The notes below the pieces were generated by a model. It was not told the origin of the DNA. It saw nothing but the letters and a program-made list of their open reading frames with translations, and ran no database searches. From positions 186,001 to 250,000 of the forward strand of contig JBOZRQ010000034.1 in assembly GCA_050789255.1 (NCBI GenBank): a stretch of DNA of 64,000 bases, written 5' to 3'. Origin of the DNA: JBOZRQ01 sp050789255. GTDB lineage: Bacteria; Bacillota; Sulfobacillia; Symbiobacteriales; Symbiobacteriaceae. The translations under genes were made by a program, and so were the position numbers. Of the stretch, positions 31,732-41,028 are shown in pieces; within the stretch, counting starts at the first letter, position 1, and every line of letters starts with the position of its first letter.

Positions 31732-33197
31732 TCGTTTTCATACCCCGCGGCGTACAGGCCGCGCCGCCGCAGCTGGCGGATCTGGTCCGCATAGGGATGC
31801 CCGTCCAGGGGCGAGGGCTCGGAAAAGGGCGCCAACGTCACGCCCTGCGCTCTCAGTGCATCCTGAACCGCGGCCACCATAGTCGGGTCTGCCGCCAACG
31901 CTTGCAGGGTGACCCCCTGGTCGATGGAGATGGCCGCAGCCACCCCCGCGGCCTGTGCGACGGCCATGCCCACGGGAATGGTCCGGGCGGAGCCGTGCGC
32001 CAGCGAGCTGTACCCGGCCGACCGGGATGCCACGAGCAGGTTCTCCAGCGAGCGTGGAATCAGGCTTCGGAGCGGGACCGCGTACCGGCGCGGCACCCCG
32101 ACGATCGTCACGCCCTCGCCGGGCGCCGATGCCTGGATGTCGACCGGGTAGGACCCGTAGGCAACGGCGTCGGGCTGGTCCCGGTTCTCCAGCACGTCGT
32201 CGATGGTGAGCATGTAAAGCGCCTCCGCCAGGTGCCGGGTCTCCCTGACGTACAAATGCGACGCCGTACCGCTAAGTTCCACCGTCTCGAACCCCGGGCA
32301 GTAGCGGCGAATATACGCCAGAATCGCCGGGAGCTCTGACTGGGCGACCTCGATCGCCTCCTGCCGGCTCTCCGCCCGGAGCGGATCGACCCCGAAGATC
32401 CAGAGGGCGTTCACCAGCGCCGACCCGTCGTTCTGCTTGCCCACGTTCAGCCCGCGCATCCCGATGCGGGGGCTTACCGGGACGTATCTGTCCATGACGT
32501 CGCCATAGCCCCACAGCGACCGCTCAGTCGCACCGGTGTGCGGGTCCCCGTCTCCCTCCAGATAGGCGGATGCCCGCTCCCAGTCGATGCCGGTCAGGCC
32601 GAAGACCAGCGTAACCGCCTGCCCATCGGGCCGCCCCGTGTAGTCCTCCCGCCCCAGCGTGAACTGAACGCCGGCTGCGGCGGCAACATCAGCATCCTCG
32701 GTGCTGTCGATGTAGCGCTCAGCCCGCACGGTGAGCGATCGACCGCTCCGGTTGACGGTAATGCCGGAGATGCGGCTGCTGCTGCTCCTGACCCCGGTGA
32801 CCTTTGTCCCCATCCACAGCGTAATGTTCGGCTCCGTCTGCACCAGGTCCCGGAAGACCTGCTCAGCCGTGCCGGTATCGAACGAGTCACCCTCCACCTG
32901 GCGATACCACTCGGCGAAGATCCCGCCGTTCAGAAGCTCACCGTCCGGCGCCCGGTTCAGGTCGACCGAGTTGAGCCCTGCCAGGACCATGGTGCCGCCG
33001 AGCCGTGCTTCCTCCTCGATCAAGACCACACGCTTGCCCTGCCGGGCAGCGCCCACGGCAGCGGAGACCCCCTCAGGCGTTCCGCCGATCACAGCAACGT
33101 CGAACGTAGTCTCTGTCCCGGGCTGTACGACAGCCGCGGGAACAGCGCAGCCTGCCACCAGAAGCAGCAGCGCAGCGCAGGTTGCAAACCTCCTCAT
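31686..33197 (-). CDS. FAD-dependent oxidoreductase lipoprotein
   Basis: About 503 residues. The signal peptide ends at the lipobox VAGC, so the enzyme is anchored outside the membrane. The dinucleotide fold reads FDVAVIGGTPEGVSAAVGAA and VVLIEEEARLGGTMV (FAD_oxidored type). Further family segments are YIDSTEDADVAAAAGVQF and a C-terminal ARTIPVGMAVAQAAGVAAAI. ATG 33197 is chosen (AGGGGG seven bases upstream); ATG 33203 is too close to that site. Substrate unknown. An extracytoplasmic flavoenzyme without a twin-arginine signal would have to acquire FAD outside or fold late. Confidence 0.82.
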   Translation of the reverse strand: MRRFATCAALLLLVAGCAVPAAVVQPGTETTFDVAVIGGTPEGVSAAVGAARQGKRVVLIEEEARLGGTMVLAGLNSVDLNRAPDGELLNGGIFAEWYRQVEGDSFDTGTAEQVFRDLVQTEPNITLWMGTKVTGVRSSSSRISGITVNRSGRSLTVRAERYIDSTEDADVAAAAGVQFTLGREDYTGRPDGQAVTLVFGLTGIDWERASAYLEGDGDPHTGATERSLWGYGDVMDRYVPVSPRIGMRGLNVGKQNDGSALVNALWIFGVDPLRAESRQEAIEVAQSELPAILAYIRRYCPGFETVELSGTASHLYVRETRHLAEALYMLTIDDVLENRDQPDAVAYGSYPVDIQASAPGEGVTIVGVPRRYAVPLRSLIPRSLENLLVASRSAGYSSLAHGSARTIPVGMAVAQAAGVAAAISIDQGVTLQALAADPTMVAAVQDALRAQGVTLAPFSEPSPLDGHPYADQIRQLRRRGLYAAGYENDYSLDRVKAMQYWAP

Positions 33198-33261
33198 GCG
33201 CATGCCCCCTTGGCGGGTTTCCTACCAGCCTATGCGCCGACGGGGGGCAGTGCTAACGAAA

Positions 33262-33291
33262 GCGCCCGATACCACGCAGGGTATCGGGCGC
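33262..33291 (-). terminator. Terminator of the GGDEF-EAL gene
   Basis: GCGCCCGATACC (33262-33273) pairs perfectly with GGTATCGGGCGC (33280-33291). On the minus strand it is followed by TTTCGTT, directly after the GGDEF-EAL stop. Confidence 0.85.
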
Positions 33292-33295
33292 CCAA

Positions 33296-35854
33296 CTATG
33301 CGCTCATGTCGCGGTACTTGCGGTCCAGTGCGGCTGGCACCAGTTCGGGCGCCAAGGGCCGGGAGAGGTAGTAGCCCTGCCCCACATGGCAGCCCAGGGC
33401 AGCGAGAATGTTGAGTTGCTCCTCGGTTTCGATCCCTTCGGCCACCACCTCGAGGTGCAGGGCGCTGACCAGGTGAAGGATCGCCCGGACCAACTCCTGA
33501 CCCTCGCTGGCCCCCATCGCCTGCACAAAGGACTGGTCGATCTTGATCGTATCCAGCGGGAAGCGCCGCAGATAGACCAGCGACGAGTAGCCGGTTCCGA
33601 AGTCGTCCAGGGCCAACTTTACGCCCAGCCGTTTTAGCCCCTGCAACACATGCTCGGTCTTTGCGGTCCCCTCAAGCCAGACGCTCTCGGTGAGCTCCAG
33701 GCTGAGGTGTTGCGGGGCGAGCCCGGTCAGCCGCAGGGCCCGGGCCACATCTGCCGCAATATCGCCGTGCACCACCTGCTTGGCCGAGACGTTCACGTGC
33801 ATGATGACAGGGGTGCCCGTCTGGCGCCCCCAGCTGACCGCCTTGCGACAGGCCTCCTCCAGAATCCAGCGGCCCAGCGGGATGATCAGGTTGGTCTCCT
33901 CCGCCACCGGTATGAACTCCGACGGCGGGATGATCCCCTTCTCGGGATGATTCCACCGCACCAACGCCTCCAGCCCACGGACCCGGCCCGTCCGAAGATC
34001 GACCGTGGGCTGGTAGTACACCAGGAACTCTCCCCGGTCCAAGGCCTGGCGGAGGTCGAGCTCCAGATCCAGGCGCCGCTGGACCGCTTGCTGCATTTGG
34101 GTCTCGTACAGCGCCCACCGGTCCTTGCCGTGGGCCTTGGCCTGGTACATTGCCACGTCGGCGTTGCGGAGCAGGTCGTCAGCCTGGTCGGTCGGGGAGG
34201 TGCTCAAGGCGACGCCGATGCTGCCGTGCACGGAGACCTCCTTGCCATCGACCTGGCAGGGAGGGCGGAGGGCCTTCACCAGCCGGTCTGCCGCCTCGGT
34301 TGCCGTCGCCTCGTCCGCTTCGGGCAGCAAGATCGCAAACTCGTCGCCGCCCAGGCGGGCCACGGTGGTGTTCGGGCCGGCCGCCGTGAGGAGGCGCCGG
34401 GCCACAGACACCAGCAGTCTGTCGCCGGCGGCATGCCCGAGGCTGTCGTTAATGGTCTTGAAACCGTCGAGGTCAAGGAAGAGCACGGCCACAGCAGGGC
34501 GCCCAGCCTCGAGGGCCCGCGTCACCTGCTCGCGAAACAGGGCACGGTTGGCCAGGTGCGTCAACGAATCGTGGTAGGCCTGGAACGCCAGCTGCTGCTC
34601 GAGGGACTTCTGCTCGGTCACATCGCGGGCGTTAATGACCAGTCCGCCCACCGTGGGGTCGTCCACCAGGTTGGTCAGGGTGGCTTCGATGTGGCGCCAG
34701 GCTCCGTTCTTGTGGCGAATGCGGGTGTGGTGCAGCTTGCCACTCCGACCGGGGGACTGCTGCACCCGTTCCAGCACCCCCAGCGCGTGCGCCTGACGGT
34801 CCGGGTGCACGAAATCCAGCAGGTGAACGCCCACCAGTTCGGCGGGGGCGTAGCCAAAGATCGACTGGACCGACGGGCTCACATACTGGATCGTCAGTGT
34901 GGGTGAGAAGATCCCGATCACGTCGGTGGCGTGCTGGACCAGGGATCGGAAACGGGCCTCGCTCTGATGCCGGTGCACCGTCTCCGTAAGGGCATCCCGC
35001 TCCAGGGCGACAGCCAGCAACGTCGCCAGGGAGGAGAGGCCTTCAATCCCGCTCCTGGTGAGGGCACGACCGGCCGTCGCGTCAAGGCTGCCGTACACCC
35101 CTCCCGGGGCGGAGAGGGGGAGGTGCAGATTCCACTCCTGTCGCTCAGGGCCCCCTCCGGTGGTCGCGACGACCGGGGCACCTTCCCCGGTACCCGCCAC
35201 AATGCTCACGTGAACGTCGGGCCGGTCAAAGAGCAAATCCCGTGCAGCCTCGATGCCAGCTGCGTAGATCGCATCCCGTCCGGTGGAGCTGAGCAGCGCC
35301 GCCGAGGCATTTCTCAGCACATCTTGCCGCAGGTTGACCAGGTCGAGTTGGGCCAGGCTCGTGGACAGCATGAGCATGACCGCGGCTAGAATCGTCATCT
35401 GAGGGAGGAAGGAGAGCGTCTCCCAGCCAAAGGGCTGACCGGACAGCGCATGCGTCAGCACTTCCGCAGCGTAGTAAGCGCCCACGTGAGAGAACAGCCC
35501 GCCGGCAACCCTCCAGGCTGATCCGTAGGAGGAGCGGAAGAGCAGGCTGAAAAGGATGACGCCCATGAAGTTCTTCGGGTCCCCGATGCTAACACAGATG
35601 GCAAAGAGAGCGAATCCCTCACCGATATCCGACAAAACGCTCGTAGTCCCGCTCCGATAGAGGGCGTACCAGCGCAGGGCCAGCAGCGTCTGCGCCACGC
35701 CGGGAAGCAACAACCACCTGCCGGTGACAGCACCGGAAGCCGTAAAGACTGGAACGGTCGCCAGGGCCAGAGCCAACGTCATCCACAGCAGGGTCCATCG
35801 CACGCGTGCCAACACAGTGCCTGGAAATCTGAAAAGCGACATCTGCACTGTCAT
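33296..35854 (-). CDS. Membrane GGDEF-EAL protein with PAS domain
   Basis: Up to 852 residues. The N-terminal membrane sensor has about six helices (20-185), a GAF-like segment follows (about 190-290), then PAS (about 300-420). GGDEF (about 430-590) has an intact RLGGDEFAILLP and FLDLDGFKTINDSLGHAAG; the I-site RxxD is replaced by NTTV. EAL (about 600-845) has intact EALVRWNHPEKG and DDFGTGYSSLVYL. Both catalytic motifs are present, so it could make or degrade c-di-GMP. Start uncertain: AGGGGA abuts ATG 35854, while GTG 35848 and ATG 35842 are better spaced. Confidence 0.9.
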   Translation of the reverse strand: MTVQMSLFRFPGTVLARVRWTLLWMTLALALATVPVFTASGAVTGRWLLLPGVAQTLLALRWYALYRSGTTSVLSDIGEGFALFAICVSIGDPKNFMGVILFSLLFRSSYGSAWRVAGGLFSHVGAYYAAEVLTHALSGQPFGWETLSFLPQMTILAAVMLMLSTSLAQLDLVNLRQDVLRNASAALLSSTGRDAIYAAGIEAARDLLFDRPDVHVSIVAGTGEGAPVVATTGGGPERQEWNLHLPLSAPGGVYGSLDATAGRALTRSGIEGLSSLATLLAVALERDALTETVHRHQSEARFRSLVQHATDVIGIFSPTLTIQYVSPSVQSIFGYAPAELVGVHLLDFVHPDRQAHALGVLERVQQSPGRSGKLHHTRIRHKNGAWRHIEATLTNLVDDPTVGGLVINARDVTEQKSLEQQLAFQAYHDSLTHLANRALFREQVTRALEAGRPAVAVLFLDLDGFKTINDSLGHAAGDRLLVSVARRLLTAAGPNTTVARLGGDEFAILLPEADEATATEAADRLVKALRPPCQVDGKEVSVHGSIGVALSTSPTDQADDLLRNADVAMYQAKAHGKDRWALYETQMQQAVQRRLDLELDLRQALDRGEFLVYYQPTVDLRTGRVRGLEALVRWNHPEKGIIPPSEFIPVAEETNLIIPLGRWILEEACRKAVSWGRQTGTPVIMHVNVSAKQVVHGDIAADVARALRLTGLAPQHLSLELTESVWLEGTAKTEHVLQGLKRLGVKLALDDFGTGYSSLVYLRRFPLDTIKIDQSFVQAMGASEGQELVRAILHLVSALHLEVVAEGIETEEQLNILAALGCHVGQGYYLSRPLAPELVPAALDRKYRDMSA

Positions 35855-35932
35855 TCCCCTGAAAATACCTGTGTATGGCTAAATATACCACGTTTGCCCG
35901 GAGAACGAAACGAATCCCAGGTGAACACAAGA

Positions 35933-35965
35933 AAAACCCCTTCGCAGCAATTGCGAAGGAGTTTT
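35933..35965. terminator. Bidirectional terminator downstream of ctaG
   Basis: AAAACCCCTTCGCA and TGCGAAGGAGTTTT form a 14-position stem with one mismatch around GCAAT. T-runs lie on both sides depending on strand. It ends the first caa3 operon. Confidence 0.85.
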
Positions 35966-35975
35966 CTTTGCGCAC

Positions 35976-36803
35976 CTATTGCTCAGACGGTACCCCGCCG
36001 GAGCGGTCCCAATGGGCGCCCTCCTGCCGGGCCCAGGTGAAGAAGACCACCGCCCACACCACGATGAAGACCGCCATACCGCCGACCTTCATAATGATGC
36101 CGGAGAGCTGTTGATCGATTTCGGGGGTGAGCCAGGCGAAGATGCGCGGCGCCTGGGCGTAGAAGTTGTACAGCACCTTGTCAGCGAAGGTGATCACCCC
36201 AAAGACGGCGATCTGCGCCAGGCCGAGGAGGAAGATGTAGAACATCTTCACACCGGGGGCGGACTGGGGCAACTCCGGCAGGGGGCTGGCCACCGGCCAC
36301 CACATAAAGACCGCTGTCACCACCAAAATGGCGTGCTGGATCATGTGGAACCAGTGCCACCACAGGGTCGCCTGGTAGGCCATCGGCATGTGCCAGATCG
36401 AGTAGACCAGGTTGAAGAGGAGGAGGGCCGGCACCGGGTGGGTGACCACCCGGGCGATCCAGTACATGGGGCGCCAGCGGATCAGCGGCCGGACCATCCA
36501 GGCGGGCACGCCCAGAAGGACGAAGAGCGGGGTCAGTTGGGTCAGAATGATGTGCTGGATCATGTGGACGCTGAAGAGGTAGTTCTCCGCCAGGATGTGG
36601 ATCGGCGTACCCTCAGCCACATAGACCAGCCAGATGCCGACGCTGAAGTAGATCTTCTGCTTCAGCGTCGCCGGGGCTCCCCATCGGAACGCTTGCCGCC
36701 AGGGGCCGACGGCCAGCAGGTAGGCCACCTGCACCAGGGCGACCCAAGCCAGGACCCCCGGATGCCAGAGGTCCGCCCAGCCGTGCATCGATAGATGTTG
36801 CAT
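35976..36803 (-). CDS. ctaG: Cytochrome c oxidase assembly factor CtaG (caa3 type), copy 1
   Basis: 275 residues, seven predicted helices, Bacillus-type CtaG family. Conserved segments include WADLWHPGVLAWVALVQ, SVHMIQHIILTQLTPLF and WHMPMAYQATLWWHWFHMIQH, with histidines in helices that probably handle copper for the oxidase. It is the last gene of the minus-strand operon ctaC-D-E-F-G, three bases from ctaF. Copy 2 is at 55729-56550. Confidence 0.93.
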   Translation of the reverse strand: MQHLSMHGWADLWHPGVLAWVALVQVAYLLAVGPWRQAFRWGAPATLKQKIYFSVGIWLVYVAEGTPIHILAENYLFSVHMIQHIILTQLTPLFVLLGVPAWMVRPLIRWRPMYWIARVVTHPVPALLLFNLVYSIWHMPMAYQATLWWHWFHMIQHAILVVTAVFMWWPVASPLPELPQSAPGVKMFYIFLLGLAQIAVFGVITFADKVLYNFYAQAPRIFAWLTPEIDQQLSGIIMKVGGMAVFIVVWAVVFFTWARQEGAHWDRSGGVPSEQ

Positions 36804-36806
36804 CGG

Positions 36807-37118
36807 TTAGGCCAGGTTCACGAACTTCTGGGCGATGGTGATCAGCGTGGCGAGCACCACGCCCACCGCGAAGGCCCAGGTCAGGAACTTGTGGTCGAAC
36901 TTCAGGTGCATGAAGTAGCCGCCCACAAGGATGAACTTCAGGACTGAGAGGACCGCCAGAACGGTCACTACGATGCCGCGAATCCCCTGGATATAGACGA
37001 TGCCGAACTCAATCGCCGTGATCACGAACAGAATCAGGCCGATCTTGACGAAGGTCTGGGCGGTGGGATGGTTATGCGCCTGGGCCTCAGCCTGCGTCTT
37101 GTGCGTCGCGTTTCCCAT
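36807..37118 (-). CDS. ctaF: Cytochrome c oxidase subunit IV, copy 1
   Basis: 103 residues, three helices. The first helix segment ITAIEFGIVYIQGIRGI and the later VLKFILVGGYFMHLKFDHK match prokaryotic COX4 proteins. AAGGAGGT precedes the ATG. It stabilises the oxidase complex. Located between ctaE and ctaG. Confidence 0.92.
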   Translation of the reverse strand: MGNATHKTQAEAQAHNHPTAQTFVKIGLILFVITAIEFGIVYIQGIRGIVVTVLAVLSVLKFILVGGYFMHLKFDHKFLTWAFAVGVVLATLITIAQKFVNLA

Positions 37119-37134
37119 TAGAGCGATAACCTCC

Positions 37135-37746
37135 TTACACTGCGGCTTCGAGCAGGTAGACGACCGTGAAGATCACGATCCAGACGATGTCGACGAAGTG
37201 CCAGTACAGGCCGCCGATCTCAACGTCGAGCGCCTTGTCCTTGCCAAGGCCCTCGGGGCCCTTCCCATGGTAGAGGAGGGAGAGGAGCCAGATCACGCCG
37301 ACCAGCACGTGAGTGCCGTGGAAGCCGGTCAGCACGTAGAAGGCGCTGCCGAAGAGGCTGGAGCCCAGGGTGAGCCCCTCATGGACGAAGTGGGTGAACT
37401 CGTAGGCCTGGAAGCCCAGGAAGCCCAGGCCCATCAGGGCGGTGAGCGCCACCCAGTTCTTCGCCTTCTTGCCCTCGCCCTGCTGGGCGTAGAAGACCGC
37501 CAGCACCATGGCCAGCGAGGACATGAGCAGCACGAAGGTGGAGATCGAGGTCAGCGGGATGTTGAAGAGCTCCTTGGCCGACGGGCCGTTGCCGTGCCCG
37601 TTCTTGTAGACCAGGTAGCCGATGATCAGCGAGGCGAAGAAGACGCATTCGGAGGCGAGGAAGAGCCAGAAGCCGAGCTTCCGGTTGTCAATGCCCGTGT
37701 TGGTGGCGTGCTCATGGGCGTGAGCTTGTGCGTGTTCGTGCGCCAT
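37135..37746 (-). CDS. ctaE: Cytochrome c oxidase subunit III, copy 1
   Basis: 203 residues, five helices, a typical short bacterial subunit III: LGFWLFLASECVFFASLIIG, EFTHFVHEGLTLGSS, LTGFHGTHVLVGVIWLL and WHFVDIVWIVIFTVVYL. The N terminus is unusually rich in His and Ala (about nine His in the first 18 residues). Start and the ctaD stop share one base (TAATG). Confidence 0.95.
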   Translation of the reverse strand: MAHEHAQAHAHEHATNTGIDNRKLGFWLFLASECVFFASLIIGYLVYKNGHGNGPSAKELFNIPLTSISTFVLLMSSLAMVLAVFYAQQGEGKKAKNWVALTALMGLGFLGFQAYEFTHFVHEGLTLGSSLFGSAFYVLTGFHGTHVLVGVIWLLSLLYHGKGPEGLGKDKALDVEIGGLYWHFVDIVWIVIFTVVYLLEAAV

Positions 37747-39629
37747 TAGTGTCCCTCCGGGTAAATCATCGTGCCGCCGTCGCCCTCAAAGGCCCAGCCG
37801 AACATGCCGGCGGCGGTGAGGATGAGGCCGACGATCGCGACCGGCAGATTGCTGAAGACGCCGCCGTAGCCGATGACCGTGACGCCCAAAGCCAGCAGGG
37901 CAGGCATCCAGGACGAACCAGGCATGTGGATGCCGTGGGGATCGGCCTTGGGCTTCTCGCCCTTATGCGTCCCGTGGCCCTTCTCGGGGTACTTGGCGTA
38001 CCAGAGGTGGTCGCGGTCGGTGATGGTCGGGATCACGTCGAAGTTGTGGGCCGGGGGCGGGGAGGAGGTCATCCATTCGATGGTGCGGGCATCCCAGGGA
38101 TCGTCGGCGACGCCCTTCTTCTTGCCCATCGTGGTGACGAAGTTGTAGATGAACACCAGGATGCCGGCGGTCAGGATGAACACGCCGATGGTGGAGACGT
38201 AGTTCCACATGTTCCAGCCCATGTTGTCAGCGTAGGTGTAGATACGCCGCGGCATGCCCATCAGGCCGAGGAAGTGGAAGGGGAAAGCGAAGGTGTTAAA
38301 GCCGATGAACATGACCCAGAAGCCGATCTTGCCGAGCTTCTCGTCGAGCATGCGGCCGAACATCTTCGGCGCCCAGTAGAAGATGCCGGAGAAGATGGCG
38401 AAGATCGAGCCGCCGATCAGGACGTAGTGGATATGGGCGACGATGAAGTAGGTGTCGGTCTGCTGCGTGTCGGACGGCGCCAGGGAGTGCATGAAGCCCG
38501 AGAGGCCGCCGATGGTGAACAGCATGATGAAGCCGATGGCGTAGAGCATGGAGGTGGTGAACTTGACCTGACCGCCCCACATGGTGGAGAGCCAGTTGAA
38601 GATCTTCACGCCGGTGGGAATCGAGATCGCCATGGTGGTCAGGGCGAAGATGGTGTTGACCACCGGGCCCATGCCCACGGCGAACATGTGGTGGCTCCAC
38701 ACGGTGAAGCCCATGAAGCCGATCAGCGCCGTGGAGAAGACCATGACCGAGTAGCCGAAGAGCGGCTTGCGGGAGAAGGTCGGGAGCACCTCGGAGATGA
38801 TGCCCATGGCCGGGAGGATGAGGATGTAAACCTCGGGGTGGCCGAAGGTCCAGAACAGGTGCTGCCAGAGCACGGGGTTGGCGCCCTGCATGGTGTTGAA
38901 GAAAAGGGACTCGAAGGTGCGGTCGAAGGTGAGCATGAGCAGGGCGACGGTGATGGCGGGGAAGGAGAAGATCACGAGGACCGAGGTGACCAGGGTGGTC
39001 CAGGTGAAGATCGGCATCCGCATGAGGCTCATGCCGGGCGCCCGCATGTTGAAGACGGTGGTCAGGAAGTTGAAGCCCGAGACCAGGGTGCCGATGCCCA
39101 GGAGCAGCAGGCCGTAGGTCCAGAAGTCGGAGCCCATGCCCTGGTCATAGATCTTGCTGGTCAGCGGGACGTAGCCGAACCAGCCGCCGTTGGGCACGTA
39201 GGCCTTGCTGCTGCCGTAGATCAGCGCCATGACCCAGCTGGTGTTGATGAAGATGCCGCCGAACAGGTAGCTCCAGTAGGAGAAGGCGTTCAGGCGGGGG
39301 AAGGCCACGTCGCGGGCGCCGATCTGCAGGGGGAGCAGGAAGTTCATAAAGGCTGCCAGCAGGGGCATGATCGCCATGAAGATCATGGTGGTGGCGTGCA
39401 TGGTGAAGAGGGCGTTGAAGGTGTCCGGCTTCACCACGGTATTGTTCGGGTACATCAGCTGAACACGGATCATGAACGCCTCAAAACCACCGACCAGGAA
39501 GAACAGGAAGGCCGTAATGCCGTACATAATGCCGATGCGCTTATGGTCGACCGTGGTGACCCAGGACCAGAAGCCGGTCTCGGCGGTCGGCCGCGGGATG
39601 AAGCCAAGCGTCTTAGGTGCGGCTGCCAT
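37746..39629 (-). CDS. ctaD: Cytochrome c oxidase subunit I, copy 1
   Basis: 627 residues. Heme a and heme a3-CuB ligands are in FTMHATTMIFMAIMPL, FGHPEVYILILP (His-Tyr pair with the neighbouring Glu of type A1 enzymes), VWSHHMFAVG and IVAHIHYVLIGG. About 12-14 helices. It is the proton-pumping catalytic subunit of a caa3/aa3 oxidase. GGAGGGG lies upstream of the ATG. It follows ctaC by 36 bases. Confidence 0.97.
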   Translation of the reverse strand: MAAAPKTLGFIPRPTAETGFWSWVTTVDHKRIGIMYGITAFLFFLVGGFEAFMIRVQLMYPNNTVVKPDTFNALFTMHATTMIFMAIMPLLAAFMNFLLPLQIGARDVAFPRLNAFSYWSYLFGGIFINTSWVMALIYGSSKAYVPNGGWFGYVPLTSKIYDQGMGSDFWTYGLLLLGIGTLVSGFNFLTTVFNMRAPGMSLMRMPIFTWTTLVTSVLVIFSFPAITVALLMLTFDRTFESLFFNTMQGANPVLWQHLFWTFGHPEVYILILPAMGIISEVLPTFSRKPLFGYSVMVFSTALIGFMGFTVWSHHMFAVGMGPVVNTIFALTTMAISIPTGVKIFNWLSTMWGGQVKFTTSMLYAIGFIMLFTIGGLSGFMHSLAPSDTQQTDTYFIVAHIHYVLIGGSIFAIFSGIFYWAPKMFGRMLDEKLGKIGFWVMFIGFNTFAFPFHFLGLMGMPRRIYTYADNMGWNMWNYVSTIGVFILTAGILVFIYNFVTTMGKKKGVADDPWDARTIEWMTSSPPPAHNFDVIPTITDRDHLWYAKYPEKGHGTHKGEKPKADPHGIHMPGSSWMPALLALGVTVIGYGGVFSNLPVAIVGLILTAAGMFGWAFEGDGGTMIYPEGH

Positions 39630-39665
39630 GCGTTTGAATCCCCTCCGAGAGTAACATTACGTGGG

Positions 39666-40694
39666 CTACTTGAGGCTCTGCAGGTAGGCCACGATGGCGT
39701 CGAGATCCTCGTCCTTCAGGCTGGTGAAGGCGGGCATCTTGTTGCCGGGCTTGATGGTCTGGGAGTTCTTGACCCAGGCCTTCAGGTTCTCCGTGGTGTT
39801 GTCGATGATGCCGGCGGCGATGGTCGGGCGGGAGCCGATGTTCGAGAGGTTCGGGCCCACGGTGCCCTTGGCGGCGGTGCCGTCAATGGTGTGGCAGCCG
39901 ATGCAGGCCTGCTTCTCGAGGATCTCCTTGCCCTTGACGGCCAGGGGATCGGTGGGCGCCTTGGCGCCGGCCTGGCGGTCCTTGACCCACTGCTGCCACT
40001 CGGCCTCGCTGACGGCCTTGACCCGGAAGCGCATCTTGGCGTGCTGGGTGCCGCAGTACTCAGCGCACTGGCCGTAGTACATGCCCGCTTCGTCGGCCTG
40101 GATCCACATTTCGTTGGTCCGGTTGGGGATCATGTCGGTTTTGCCAGCGAGCTTGGGGATCCAGAAGGAGTGGATGACGTCCTTCGACTCGATCTCCAGC
40201 TTGATCTTCTTGCCGACGGGGATCACCATTTCGTTGGCCGTGGTGATCTTCTCGCCCGGGTACTCGAAGGCGAACCACCACTGGTTGCCGGTCGCCTTGA
40301 CGGTCATATCCACGTCGGCCGGGGCCACGTAGGTGCCGAAGGCGGTCTTTACGGTCGGGACAGCGAGAATGGTCAGGATCACAATCGGGATCAGGGTCCA
40401 GGCGATCTCAAGCTTGGTGGAACCGTGGATCTGTTCGGGGTTGTTCTTCTGGCCGGGCCGTTCCCGGAACTTCCAGACCACGAAGATCAGGAGCAGCGAG
40501 ACTGCGGCGCCAATACCGATCGCGAAGTACATGGAGAGCTGTAGGAGATCCAGCTGCATCTTTGCGACCGGGCCCTTCGGATCGAAGTACGATTGCGGTA
40601 GTTCCGATGCCTTGCCGCAGCCTGCGAGGGCTGCGCCCGTGAGTAGTGCGAGAGCCAGAGCCAGTGTGCGTCCTGGACGCCGAGACCAATTCAC
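39666..40694 (-). CDS. ctaC: Cytochrome c oxidase subunit II with fused cytochrome c (caa3), copy 1
   Basis: 342 residues from GTG 40694 (GGGGGCGG upstream); the frame is open another 68 codons but lacks any site there. The lipobox LAGC marks a lipoprotein. Two helices anchor the CuA domain, whose ligands lie in CAEYCGTQHAKM. A C-terminal cytochrome c domain has the heme motif CIGCH and a distal Met in GNKMPAF. It accepts electrons from cytochrome c or directly from a quinol-cytochrome c reductase. First gene of the minus-strand operon. Confidence 0.96.
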   Translation of the reverse strand: MNWSRRPGRTLALALALLTGAALAGCGKASELPQSYFDPKGPVAKMQLDLLQLSMYFAIGIGAAVSLLLIFVVWKFRERPGQKNNPEQIHGSTKLEIAWTLIPIVILTILAVPTVKTAFGTYVAPADVDMTVKATGNQWWFAFEYPGEKITTANEMVIPVGKKIKLEIESKDVIHSFWIPKLAGKTDMIPNRTNEMWIQADEAGMYYGQCAEYCGTQHAKMRFRVKAVSEAEWQQWVKDRQAGAKAPTDPLAVKGKEILEKQACIGCHTIDGTAAKGTVGPNLSNIGSRPTIAAGIIDNTTENLKAWVKNSQTIKPGNKMPAFTSLKDEDLDAIVAYLQSLK

Positions 40695-40855
40695 CCAATA
40701 CCGCCCCCTGCTGTGTATAACTAAGGGTCTACGATGGCAGACTACCTGTAAGCGTAGTACAAAAGGACTACGCCCGCAACCTATTTTGGACGTAACTGGT
40801 GACACTATTTTGCACCCGAAATTACCGTTAACACGGTATTGACAGGCGACAAAAA

Positions 40856-40882
40856 CCCCCTCCAAGACTCGCTTGGAGGGGG
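40856..40882 (-). terminator. Terminator of the SCO1-like gene
   Basis: CCCCCTCCAAG (40856-40866) pairs perfectly with CTTGGAGGGGG (40872-40882). On the minus strand it is followed by TTTTTG. Confidence 0.85.
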
Positions 40883-40899
40883 TTGTGCGTATGGGCATT

Positions 40900-41019
40900 T
40901 TTACCGCAGATTACGCAGATTAAACAGATTACGCAGATTGGGACATATTTTAAATATATATTTTTATTGCTCCTTGTCCTATCTGCGTAATCATAAAAAT
41001 CTGCGTAATCTGCGGTAAA
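40900..41019. repeat. Large palindromic repeat element (ACCGCAGATTACGCAGAT type)
   Basis: The 21-base arms 40900-40920 and 40999-41019 are perfect inverted copies (core ACCGCAGATTACGCAGAT). A second nested pair, GATTACGCAGAT (40927-40938) and ATCTGCGTAATC (40981-40992), lies inside them. The centre (40939-40980) is very AT-rich. The element sits between the SCO1-like stop and its terminator and is unlike the surrounding GC-rich DNA. Repeats with this core are known from many unrelated genomes. Confidence 0.85.
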
Positions 41020-41028
41020 TTGTCTTCG

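Noticed and set aside
37728..40544. 938-codon plus-strand open frame over the first oxidase operon
   Set aside because: It is antisense to ctaE, ctaD and ctaC, is rich in His/Asp/Glu/Gly as expected from complement of GC-rich codons, and has no ribosome site; the minus-strand genes are unmistakable.
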